Origin: Maricaulis sp048268525
GTDB lineage: Bacteria > Pseudomonadota > Alphaproteobacteria > Caulobacterales > Maricaulaceae
NCBI RefSeq assembly: GCF_048268525.1
Contig: NZ_JBLWVH010000008.1
Coordinates: 28,476 to 92,475 of the forward strand
Direction: 5' to 3'
Length of the DNA: 64,000 nucleotides
Of this stretch, positions 44,826 through 53,391 are shown one piece after another. The stretch's first letter is position 1, and every line of letters starts with the position of its first letter. The notes below the pieces were generated by a model, which was not told the DNA's origin, ran no database searches, and saw nothing but the letters and a program-made list of their open reading frames with translations. The translations under genes and the position numbers were made by a program.

Positions 44826-46013
44826 TCAGCCGGCGTTGGGTCGTCCGTCATCGGTGGTGACGTCTTCCCAGAATTGTTTGACCTTGTTGAAGAAGCCGGC
44901 GCTGTCCGGGTTGCAGCCCTCACCGGACAGGTCGCAGAACTCCTTCAGGAGCTCTTTCTGCCGGTCGCACAGATTGCGCGGCGTTTCGACAAACAGTTCG
45001 ACGATCATGTCGCCACGCGGTCCACCGCGAAGTCGCGGCATGCCCTTGCCACGCATCCGCATCCGCTTGCCGGTTTGGGCGCCTTCGGCGATCTTCATCT
45101 CGGCCTTGCCGCCTTCGATGGTGGGGACCTGAATCGTGCATCCCAGCGCCGCCTGGACCATGGAAGCCGGCGTTCGGCAATAGAGATTGGGTCCGTCGCG
45201 TTCGAAAATTTCGTGTTCACGCACGGAGATGAAAATGTAGAGATCGCCGCGCGGTCCGCCGCGGGCTCCGGCCTCACCTTCGCCGGCGAGCCGGATCCGG
45301 GTGCCATCCTCGACGCCGGCCGGAACAGTGACGTTGAGAGTACGGGTCTTGCGGACCCGACCGACACCATCGCAGTCATTGCAGGGTGTCTTCACATACT
45401 GGCCGCGCCCACCACATTGCGGGCAGGTCTGCTCCATGGTGAAGAAACCCTGGGAGCGTCTGATGCGTCCGGCACCTTGGCAGGTGCCACAGGTTTCCAG
45501 CTCCGTGCCGGGTTCATTGCCCTGACCATCGCAACGCTCGCAATTCATGGCGGTCGGCACCTTGATGGTTTCGTCCTTGCCGTTGAATGCATCCTCGAGC
45601 GAAATTTCCATGTCGAAGCGGAGGTCGGACCCGCGCGCCGGACCGGCATGACCGCGTCCGCCACGACGACCACCACCGCCACCCATGTTGAAGGCTTCAC
45701 CGAAGACCTGCTCGAAAATGTCAGCGAAATCAGCCGCCCCGCCGCCGCCGCCGAACGGACCCTGGCCGCCACCCATGCCGCCACCCTGTTCAAACGCAGC
45801 ATGACCCATGCGATCATAGGCGGCGCGCTTGTTCGGGTCGGACAAGACGGAATACGCTTCGCCGACTTCCTTGAAACTGGCTTCTGCCGCGGCATCGCCC
45901 GGATTGCGGTCCGGGTGGAATTTCATGGCCTGCTTGCGATAGGCGCTTTTCAGCGTCTTTTCGTCAGCGCCTTTCTCGACACCCAGGACTTCATAGAAAT
46001 CGCGTTTGCTCAT
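44826..46013 (-). CDS. dnaJ: Molecular chaperone DnaJ
   Basis: The protein has 395 residues. J domain: KRDFYEVLGVEKGADEKTLKSAYRK with HPD in FHPDRNPGD. A long glycine/phenylalanine-rich part follows (GGGGGAADFADIFEQVFGEAFNMGGGGGRRG). Four CXXCXGXG-type zinc repeats begin CERCDGQG and CGTCQGAG, then CPQCGGRG and CNDCDGVG. The C-terminal substrate domain completes it. It is the DnaK co-chaperone. Its start overlaps the stop of the FkbM gene by one base (TAATG). Confidence 0.98.
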   Translation of the reverse strand: MSKRDFYEVLGVEKGADEKTLKSAYRKQAMKFHPDRNPGDAAAEASFKEVGEAYSVLSDPNKRAAYDRMGHAAFEQGGGMGGGQGPFGGGGGAADFADIFEQVFGEAFNMGGGGGRRGGRGHAGPARGSDLRFDMEISLEDAFNGKDETIKVPTAMNCERCDGQGNEPGTELETCGTCQGAGRIRRSQGFFTMEQTCPQCGGRGQYVKTPCNDCDGVGRVRKTRTLNVTVPAGVEDGTRIRLAGEGEAGARGGPRGDLYIFISVREHEIFERDGPNLYCRTPASMVQAALGCTIQVPTIEGGKAEMKIAEGAQTGKRMRMRGKGMPRLRGGPRGDMIVELFVETPRNLCDRQKELLKEFCDLSGEGCNPDSAGFFNKVKQFWEDVTTDDGRPNAG

Positions 46014-46885
46014 TACTCGTCACCTGTCGGCAAAACCAGAACCGCGTTTTGCCGCATTTGCTGGGCTACTTCATAGCCGTGTTCAAGACAGAGACCGGCG
46101 GCGCCATCGGTGATGGCTGCTTCATGCCGGGTCTCGAGAAGGATCATTGTCGGCCAGAGGCTGCGAGGCGCGTCGGCGAAGAACCCTTTGAGAACGGGTT
46201 CTTCGAAGCCCTCGATATCCATTTTCATGACGTCGACCCGGTCGGTGCCAGCCTCGGCCAGGGCGGCCTTGAGGGGGCGCAGCCGGATCGTATCACCGGT
46301 TTCGCTGCCCGAAGCGACATGGACTTCGCCGCGATTGGTTTCCGACTGGACCATGGCGCCTTCACCCTCTTTTGCGCCAAGCGCATAGGGCAATACCGTC
46401 ACCGCTGTGGCGTTGGAAACGCCAAGATTGAATTCGAGCCGACGCCGGTTCTCGATATCGGGCTCGATCGCGATCGCCTTGACGGGGCGTGACTGCATCA
46501 TGGCGTCCGAAAGAACGGACAGGGTGTAAAGCCCGGCATTGGCCCCGGCATCGACAAAGACAAAGTCTTCGCCAACCGGCCTGGCCTCCATGGCGTCACG
46601 GATGGCGCGGCGTTCGGCATTGTCCCAGCTTTTCGAGCCGGCAAAGACGCGCTTTTCGCAGCGATTGTCGCGCAGATGCACGCGGGCAAACTGCCCCGGG
46701 AAGACTTCGATGTCGGCGATGTCCCGTCCGCCGGACATCAGGGCGCGGCGCACAACGGACTCCGCACTTCGCCGCAACGCATCGCCTGGCATGGCCATGG
46801 GCAAGCGCCGAATTCGCTCCGCCAGCGGCGAGAGCGAAAAGGCTCCGAACGGAGCGGTCAGGGGATCAGGACGGGTCATGGTCAC
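46013..46885 (-). CDS. FkbM family methyltransferase
   Basis: The protein has 290 residues. The SAM-binding domain is visible: FVFVDAGANAGLYTLSVLSDAM, then AIEPDIENRRRLEFNLGVSN, VDVMKMDIEGFEEPVLKGF and ILLETRHEA. FkbM enzymes O-methylate sugars or small molecules. It sits between dnaK and dnaJ on the same strand and overlaps dnaJ by 1 base (TAATG), so it would be translated with the chaperones. A second ATG two codons in is also possible. No sugar or polyketide genes are near. Confidence 0.9.
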   Translation of the reverse strand: MTMTRPDPLTAPFGAFSLSPLAERIRRLPMAMPGDALRRSAESVVRRALMSGGRDIADIEVFPGQFARVHLRDNRCEKRVFAGSKSWDNAERRAIRDAMEARPVGEDFVFVDAGANAGLYTLSVLSDAMMQSRPVKAIAIEPDIENRRRLEFNLGVSNATAVTVLPYALGAKEGEGAMVQSETNRGEVHVASGSETGDTIRLRPLKAALAEAGTDRVDVMKMDIEGFEEPVLKGFFADAPRSLWPTMILLETRHEAAITDGAAGLCLEHGYEVAQQMRQNAVLVLPTGDE

Positions 46886-46899
46886 GCTCTGGTGTTGGG

Positions 46900-46924
46900 C
46901 CGGGAGGGCATCAAGCCCTCCCGG
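46900..46924 (-). terminator. Strong hairpin between dnaK and the FkbM gene
   Basis: A 10-bp GC-rich stem (CCGGGAGGGC with GCCCTCCCGG) encloses a 5-base loop, immediately after the dnaK stop. There is no U-run following on the minus strand, so it may be an mRNA-stabilising or partially terminating element that lowers FkbM-dnaJ expression relative to dnaK. Confidence 0.55.
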
Positions 46925-46935
46925 TCAACCGGACC

Positions 46936-48846
<1,911 letters not shown>

Positions 48847-49181
48847 TGATCGTCTCTCCGTTTTTTCCAAGCGGGACCCGTCCGGCGAATGCAGGGCCTT
48901 CGAGTGAAGCGCCTCACATCCCGCTGACCGCCCCCTTCGGGATCGTCATTGATGATGCCGGTGTGCCGACACCGGTGTTGGTTCAATCCGCAAGGTATAA
49001 CCCTGCGCTTGATGGCGATTTAGGGAGGCGGGGCGAGGAGTGCAAGGCCTGTCTCAGCTGCGTTGCATGTCACTCATACGTATTTGATATGACTCACGGC
49101 TTCGGTCCGGCACTGCAAGGCCGACCCGGGAACCGCAAGCAATGGGTGGCCACCTCCGGACCGGCGGCTCATCGTGGGGGC
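48847..49181. other. dnaK-alkB divergent intergenic region
   Basis: This 335-base region separates dnaK and alkB. It contains the candidate heat-shock promoter and a 7-bp hairpin with a 4-base loop. No CIRCE-like inverted repeat was found and no gene is seen. Confidence 0.55.
49018..49046 (-). promoter_or_regulatory. Candidate sigma-32 promoter for dnaK
   Basis: On the minus strand, CTTGCA (49046-49041) and CCCTAAAT (49025-49018) are separated by 15 bases, close to the known heat-shock consensus CTTGAA...CCCCATNT. The leader to dnaK would be about 165 bases. A hairpin (CCGGTGT/ACACCGG, 48958-48975) lies within that leader. Confidence 0.55.
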
Positions 49182-49835
49182 ATGAGTGATGTCTTCTCCA
49201 TGCCTGATGGCTTCCGCCTCCTGCCGGGCAGACTGTCGCGAGCCGAGCAGGTTTCGCTGATCGATGCCGTGATCGCGGCGCAGGACGCGACACCGTTCTG
49301 GCGGCCGACCATGCCGCGCACCGGCCAGCCGCTGTCGGTGATGATGACCAATTTCGGCGATTTGGGCTGGGTGACGGACAAGGCCCGGGGCTATCGCTAT
49401 GAGCCGGCCCACCCGGAAACTGGCCAAGCTTGGCAGGCAATTCCACCGCTATTGCAGCAGCTTTGGCAGGAGCTGGCCGACTACCCTGCGTCGCCGGAGG
49501 CCTGTCTTGTCAACTGGTACGCGCCGGACAGCCGGATGGGCATGCATGTCGACTGGGATGAGGAGGCGACGGACGCCGCTGTGATCTCGATCTCGCTTGG
49601 CGACAAGGCCCGCTTCCGCCTCGGCGGCCCGACGCGCGGCGGCAAGACCGCGTCGATGGTGCTGTCCTCGGGTGATGTGGTCGTTCTCGGTGGCGGCGCA
49701 CGCCGCTGCTATCACGGCGTTGATCGTATCTACCCCGGGACGTCCACGTTGCTGCCGAAGGAGTTTTTTCCCGGAGGTGGCCGCATCAATCTGACGATGC
49801 GGCGAGTGAAGCGATCCGAAAAAAGTGAATTATAA
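49182..49835 (+). CDS. alkB: AlkB-type alpha-ketoglutarate-dependent DNA dealkylase
   Basis: The protein has 217 residues from the ATG at 49182. The iron ligands are H and D in MHVDWDEE and a later His in CYHGVDRI. The ketoglutarate-binding arginine is in RINLTMRRVKR. AlkB hydroxylates alkylated bases so the alkyl group is lost as aldehyde. The conserved N-terminus begins at FSMPDGFRLLPGRL. An open frame runs upstream to 48846 but that part is not family-like. The AT-rich island begins right after it. Confidence 0.95.
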   Translation: MSDVFSMPDGFRLLPGRLSRAEQVSLIDAVIAAQDATPFWRPTMPRTGQPLSVMMTNFGDLGWVTDKARGYRYEPAHPETGQAWQAIPPLLQQLWQELADYPASPEACLVNWYAPDSRMGMHVDWDEEATDAAVISISLGDKARFRLGGPTRGGKTASMVLSSGDVVVLGGGARRCYHGVDRIYPGTSTLLPKEFFPGGGRINLTMRRVKRSEKSEL

Positions 49836-49887
49836 AATTGAAATATTTTTCTGTGTCACGCGATGTGACGGCGATAAAATATAGTTG

Positions 49888-49916
49888 TTGACAAATTCAA
49901 AATAATATGATATATT
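49888..49916 (+). promoter_or_regulatory. Near-consensus sigma-70 promoter
   Basis: TTGACA at 49888-49893 and TATATT at 49911-49916 are exactly 17 bases apart, only one base off the -10 consensus. The predicted transcript starts near 49923 and reads into the 26-residue peptide ORF after a leader of about 60 bases. Confidence 0.75.
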
Positions 49917-49985
49917 GATAACGCTGCATGGTGTAGCAACGCAGTTATTACTGTGATCTGTAAAATATAATAAGAGGTAAGCGCA

Positions 49986-50066
49986 ATGGATATTTTTTCT
50001 ATCATTTCTATCTTTGCGAACTTGATCACGATCGTCAAGTTTTTTTGCGATAACGTAAAATTATAA
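49986..50066 (+). CDS. 26-residue hydrophobic peptide (toxin-like)
   Basis: An ATG at 49986 with AGAGG at 49973-49977 opens a 27-codon frame including the stop. The peptide begins MDIFSIISIFANLITIVKF and ends CDNVKL. Residues 2-19 form one hydrophobic helix long enough to cross a membrane, followed by a polar tail. Size and layout resemble small membrane-disrupting toxins of type I toxin-antitoxin loci (TisB, ZorO, DinQ), but sequence identity to any of them is not apparent. Its own promoter and a downstream hairpin frame it. Codons are AT-rich, unlike neighbours. The function is inference. Confidence 0.5.
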   Translation: MDIFSIISIFANLITIVKFFCDNVKL

Positions 50067-50088
50067 TATGAGGTGCGGGCGCTGAAAA
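50060..50088 (-). promoter_or_regulatory. Possible antisense promoter over the peptide ORF end
   Basis: On the minus strand TTTTCA (50088-50083) and a perfect TATAAT (50065-50060) are 17 bases apart. A transcript would begin near 50053 and run antisense to the 26-residue ORF. The -35 element lies in the hairpin arm and matches only 4 of 6, so this is weak evidence. Confidence 0.35.
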
Positions 50089-50108
50089 TTTCTTTTCAGT
50101 GCCCGCAC
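50073..50108 (+). terminator. 16-bp hairpin after the peptide ORF
   Basis: Arms 50073-50088 and 50093-50108 pair over 16 bp with one G-T, around a TTTC loop. It begins 7 bases after the peptide stop. No U-run follows on the plus strand, so termination may be weak; on the minus strand the hairpin is followed by a U-rich stretch. Confidence 0.6.
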
Positions 50109-50302
50109 TACTTAAATAGGTATCATGTGAAAGTTTAATCCAAATAGACCGTCGAGTGAGGTTCGACTAAAATTTGTGTTATCGCAGTTGGGTAAAACTT
50201 GTAGAAATTTGCTCGCGATACGCCGAGGTAATATTACTTTTGAATATGACGAATGATTTCCTCACCTACTAGAATACGAAATCATAAACCGGGTTCGAAT
50301 TT

Positions 50303-50392
50303 TCAGCGAACCTTGATCCAATCTTTTTGCGGACGGCTTGGATCATAGGCCGATGTCACTACGCACCATCCGTCTTTAAATAGGTCGATCAT
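50303..50392 (-). pseudogene. 29-residue ORF, possible frameshifted small gene
   Basis: A minus-strand ATG at 50392 has an excellent GGAGG Shine-Dalgarno five bases away and opens MIDLFKDGWCVVTSAYDPS..., ending KDWIKVR at 50303. A one-base shift just before the stop continues the frame for about a dozen more codons (AENSNPVYDFVF) to a TAG. It might be a broken or naturally short gene. No homology was recognised. The good ribosome binding site is the only strong support. Confidence 0.3.
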
Positions 50393-50423
50393 TGAGCCTC
50401 CGCTGCCGATCTAGGAACGTGGT

Positions 50424-50702
50424 ATGCTCCGCTGCGAAGAGCCCGAGATCATTGGTGGGATTTACTGGCGCCTGCCCACGGAGACGCCCCTGAATCCGGA
50501 TGAATGGAGCGCACACGAGGCGGCTGAAGACGGAAACACGACTTTGTGGACGCCGCCGATTGCCTGTCGCATCCTGTTTTGGCGTGGCGATGGCGGTCGT
50601 TTATCAAATGATGTTTTTACGCGACGCTGGAACTTCCGCGCCGGCGACGCGTTTAACACCCGTATGCAAGTTGAACCAATACGGGAGACGTCGTCATGTT
50701 GA
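50424..50702 (+). CDS. Hypothetical 92-residue ORF
   Basis: The ATG at 50424 has an AGGA about 7 bases upstream. The first half (EEPEIIGGIYWRLPTETPLNPDEW) has GC-rich third positions like real genes; the second half is less convincing. Its last 7 bases overlap the start of the glycine-zipper lipoprotein gene, as coupled genes do. No domain was recognised. The minus-strand frame here is a worse candidate. Confidence 0.35.
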   Translation: MLRCEEPEIIGGIYWRLPTETPLNPDEWSAHEAAEDGNTTLWTPPIACRILFWRGDGGRLSNDVFTRRWNFRAGDAFNTRMQVEPIRETSSC

Positions 50703-51043
50703 AGTCGCTGCTTATTGTTTCTGTTGCCGTAGTCGGCCTTTCGGCCTGCGGCGCAACAACCCGCGGAGCGGCCACCGGCGCGGCCATGGGCGCGGCTGCG
50801 GGCGCCGTTATCGGCAATAATACCGGCTCCGGTGATGCCGAGACCGGTGCCATCATTGGCGGTGTCGTCGGTGGTGCGGCTGGCGCCTATGCAGGCTGCC
50901 GCTCGGAGGGCGGGTGTCGCTGGACCGAGGACAATCCCAACCAGTCCCAGCTCTATCTCGATAGCCGCGCCAACCGCTATTACTACATCAACAATCGCGA
51001 TGGCTGCACCTATTGGCGCAATGGCGAATACCGAGCGTGCTAG
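50696..51043 (+). CDS. Glycine-zipper lipoprotein
   Basis: The protein has 115 residues. A signal peptide with lipobox (LSAC, Cys about residue 18) is followed by a glycine/alanine-rich zipper (TTRGAATGAAMGAAAGAVIG and GAIIGGVVGGAAGAYAG). The tail is polar, with a YYYINNRDG stretch and paired cysteines. Such proteins sit in the envelope, and some stabilise outer membranes. A strong intrinsic terminator follows. Confidence 0.83.
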   Translation: MLKSLLIVSVAVVGLSACGATTRGAATGAAMGAAAGAVIGNNTGSGDAETGAIIGGVVGGAAGAYAGCRSEGGCRWTEDNPNQSQLYLDSRANRYYYINNRDGCTYWRNGEYRAC

Positions 51044-51063
51044 CGATTTTCAGCCGGAACAGA

Positions 51064-51100
51064 CAGGGCGCCGGGACCGTCGGGTTCCGGCGCCCTTATT
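51064..51100 (+). terminator. Intrinsic terminator after the glycine-zipper gene
   Basis: GGGCGCCGG (51064-51072) pairs with CCGGCGCCC (51085-51093) and is followed by TTATTTT (51094-51100). It ends the plus-strand transcript shortly before the convergent glutamate-synthase-like gene. Confidence 0.85.
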
Positions 51101-51122
51101 TTGTTGGGTCGGCGGCTACCCA

Positions 51123-52655
51123 TCAGGCCTGGCGGGGCAATTCCTGGTTGGAACCATCATCGTCGTGCATATAGCTCATAGCCGTCATCGGCAGTGAGCG
51201 GCCATTGGCCTGGACGATCCGCACGTGCTTGCGACCCAGTCGGCGCGGTTCCGGCACGCCGCAGGAATGGGCAATCATCTCGACATGCTTGCGGATTGTA
51301 TCGGCATATATAGTCACCCGTTCGGCCTTGTCCTTCACGACCAGCCCGCGTTGCAGGTTTTTCCTGTGAGTGGTGACGCCGGTCGGGCAGGTATTCTGGT
51401 GACATTTGAGCGCCTGGATGCAGCCCAGCGAGAACATGAAGCCGCGGCCGCACTGGATGAAATCAGCGCCCGCAGCCAGAGCCCAGGCCACTGCACCCGG
51501 GGTCAGCAGCTTTCCGGAGGCGATGACGCGTATCCGCTGCTTGAGGCCATAGCGTTCGAGCAGGGTGACAACGATCGGCAGGCTTTCGCGAATGGTCAGG
51601 CCGACATTGTCCATCAAGGCCATGGGAGCGGCACCGGTGCCGCCATCACCGCTGTCGATGGTGAAGAAATCCGGGGCGCTTTCCGGCCCCCGCTTGGTGA
51701 TCTCGACGCACATCTCCTCGATCCAGCCATAGGCGCCGATCACAGCCTTGAACCCGACCGGTTTGCCGGTGACCTCGCGAATGCGGGCGATCATGTCGAG
51801 CAGGCCGCCGATATCGTCGAACTCCGGATGCCGGTTCGGAGATATGGAGGCCTGGCCTGCGGGAATGCCGCGGATACTGGCCACTTCGCGTGTCACTTTT
51901 TCAGCCGGCAGGATTCCGCCCTTGCCTGGTTTGGCACCTTGCGAAAGCTTGAGCTCGAACATGCGGACCTGATCATGACCGGCAACAGCGCGCAATCTTT
52001 CGTCCGACAGGGCGCCTTCACTGTCCCGCACTCCATATTTGGCGGTACCGATCTGGAAAACGATGTCGCATCCACCTTCCAGGTGCATCGGCGACAGGCC
52101 GCCTTCGCCGGTATTCATCCAGATCCCGGCCTTGGACGCACCGCGCGACAGGGCCCGTACCGCCGGTTTCGACAGCGCGCCATAGCTCATGCCGGAGATA
52201 TTGAAGAAGGACGGTGCGTCGTAGGGGGTGCGGGCATCCGGCCCGATCCGCATCGGCTGCGTCCTGGCGGCGTGATCATCCAGCAACGGGAAAGGGCAAT
52301 TGACAAAAATGGCATTGCCGGGCCTGTCCATCGGCTTGGTCGAACCGAACGGAATCGTGCCGCCCTTGCCTTCCGATGATCGGTAGACCCATTCACGCTC
52401 GGCCCGGTTGAACGGCAATTCCTCGCGATCCATGGCAAAGAAATATTGCCGGAAGAACTCCCCCAGCGTCGTGAAAAGCGAGCGGAAGCGGCCAACGACG
52501 GGGTAGTTTCGGCGAATGGCGTCACGGGTTTGCGCGATATCTACCGCGTACATCAGCAGCACCACCAATGCCGCCACGCCAATTGCGAGAACGAATATCT
52601 GGGTCAGGACGTTCATCACGTCCATCGTCCAGCCCGGTAGCATCGACATGATCAT
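51123..52655 (-). CDS. FMN-binding glutamate-synthase-like protein
   Basis: The protein has 510 residues. A membrane helix at the N-terminus (VLTQIFVLAIGVAALVVLLMY) precedes the GltB-type FMN barrel: FNISGMSYGALSKPAVRALSRGA, GDGGTGAAPMALMDNVGL, and the iron-sulfur ligands CGRGFMFSLGCIQALKCHQNTCPTG. No glutaminase domain or amidotransferase is present, so it is not a complete glutamate synthase. It is probably a membrane-linked FMN/Fe-S oxidoreductase whose substrate I cannot name. Confidence 0.9.
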   Translation of the reverse strand: MIMSMLPGWTMDVMNVLTQIFVLAIGVAALVVLLMYAVDIAQTRDAIRRNYPVVGRFRSLFTTLGEFFRQYFFAMDREELPFNRAEREWVYRSSEGKGGTIPFGSTKPMDRPGNAIFVNCPFPLLDDHAARTQPMRIGPDARTPYDAPSFFNISGMSYGALSKPAVRALSRGASKAGIWMNTGEGGLSPMHLEGGCDIVFQIGTAKYGVRDSEGALSDERLRAVAGHDQVRMFELKLSQGAKPGKGGILPAEKVTREVASIRGIPAGQASISPNRHPEFDDIGGLLDMIARIREVTGKPVGFKAVIGAYGWIEEMCVEITKRGPESAPDFFTIDSGDGGTGAAPMALMDNVGLTIRESLPIVVTLLERYGLKQRIRVIASGKLLTPGAVAWALAAGADFIQCGRGFMFSLGCIQALKCHQNTCPTGVTTHRKNLQRGLVVKDKAERVTIYADTIRKHVEMIAHSCGVPEPRRLGRKHVRIVQANGRSLPMTAMSYMHDDDGSNQELPRQA

Positions 52656-52751
52656 CTCCCGCCTGATCCGCGGGCATCATGGCTCGCTGTCCGGCGCAAG
52701 GCGAGTGATTGTTGGGTCGGCTGCTGCGGCAGTGATCAGAAGTGACCCGGC

Positions 52752-53384
52752 TCAGGCCTTCACATCGACATTGCCGCCGGAACCGCCCTCCGCGTCACCG
52801 CCACCGGCCGCCGGGCCGGAGGAGACGGCAACCATGGCGGCGCGCAGGGTCCGCTCTCCGATCACGAAGCCGGTCTGCATGACCGCCGCAATCTTGCCGG
52901 CACCCTGATCCGACGGGATCTGGGCCACGGCCTGGTGTTTGTGGGGGTCGAATGTGTCGCCCGGCTGCGGGTCGACCTTCTTGACGCCGTGACGCTCCAT
53001 CTTGGAGATCAGCGCCTTTTCGGTCATCGCGACGCCTTCGACCACATTCTTCACCGCGTCCGGCACATCGGCCAGCGCGGCTTCGTCGACCGAGCCGACT
53101 GCGCGCGAGAGATTGTCGGACACATCCAGCATGTCCTTGGCAAAGCTGGAGACGGCGTAGCTGCGCGCATCGGCCACATCGCGCTCGGCGCGGCGACGCG
53201 TGTTCTCGGCTTCGGCGAGGGCACGCAGCAGCTTGTCGCGCATGGAATCGAGCTCAGCGGTCAGCTGCAGTACCGGGTCCAGCTCGGTCTCGGCTTCACT
53301 GGCTTCGTTCGACGCCTCGGCCTCAACGGCTTCGTCTTCCGGCGTTTCGATGTCGTCTTGCGGCTTGTTCTCTGTGTCGCTCAT
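52752..53384 (-). CDS. grpE: Nucleotide exchange factor GrpE
   Basis: The protein has 210 residues from the ATG at 53384. The acidic N-terminus is followed by a coiled coil (LDSMRDKLLRALAEAENTRRRAERDVADARSYAVSSFAKDM). The C-terminal domain follows (VDPQPGDTFDPHKHQAVAQIPSDQ, GFVIGERTLRAAMVAV). GrpE releases ADP from DnaK. The gene follows hrcA by 7 bases, so the two form one unit as in many proteobacteria. The glycine/alanine-rich tail is low complexity. Confidence 0.97.
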   Translation of the reverse strand: MSDTENKPQDDIETPEDEAVEAEASNEASEAETELDPVLQLTAELDSMRDKLLRALAEAENTRRRAERDVADARSYAVSSFAKDMLDVSDNLSRAVGSVDEAALADVPDAVKNVVEGVAMTEKALISKMERHGVKKVDPQPGDTFDPHKHQAVAQIPSDQGAGKIAAVMQTGFVIGERTLRAAMVAVSSGPAAGGGDAEGGSGGNVDVKA

Positions 53385-53391
53385 TTTGTCT

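Larger units (their letters stand above)
49836..50423. other. AT-rich island between alkB and the 92-codon ORF
   Basis: Base composition changes sharply here: runs of A and T replace the GC-rich sequence of neighbours. Two short ORFs with ribosome binding sites (49986-50066 plus; 50303-50392 minus), a strong promoter and a 16-bp hairpin are described separately. The interval 50110-50300 holds a short palindrome (GTAATATTAC at 50227-50236) and nothing else that I can name. Confidence 0.6.

Noticed and set aside
44709..46076. 455-codon plus-strand frame opposite dnaJ
   Set aside because: It is antisense to the zinc-finger and J-domain regions of dnaJ.
49018..49046. CIRCE (HrcA) operator upstream of dnaK
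   Set aside because: No TTAGCACTC-9-GAGTGCTAA-type inverted repeat could be found in the dnaK-alkB gap, only a heat-shock promoter-like pair.
49856..50038. 60-codon minus-strand hydrophobic frame across the AT-rich island
   Set aside because: It has no ribosome binding site and its hydrophobicity follows from AT-rich codons. The plus-strand 26-residue ORF has much better signals.
50290..50310. GGGTTCGAATTTTC, resembling a tRNA T-loop
   Set aside because: The flanking bases do not form a T-stem, anticodon stem or acceptor stem, so no tRNA is present.
51225..52379. 384-codon plus-strand frame opposite the FMN glutamate-synthase-like gene
   Set aside because: The minus-strand gene has clear FMN and iron-sulfur motifs, so the frame is a shadow.
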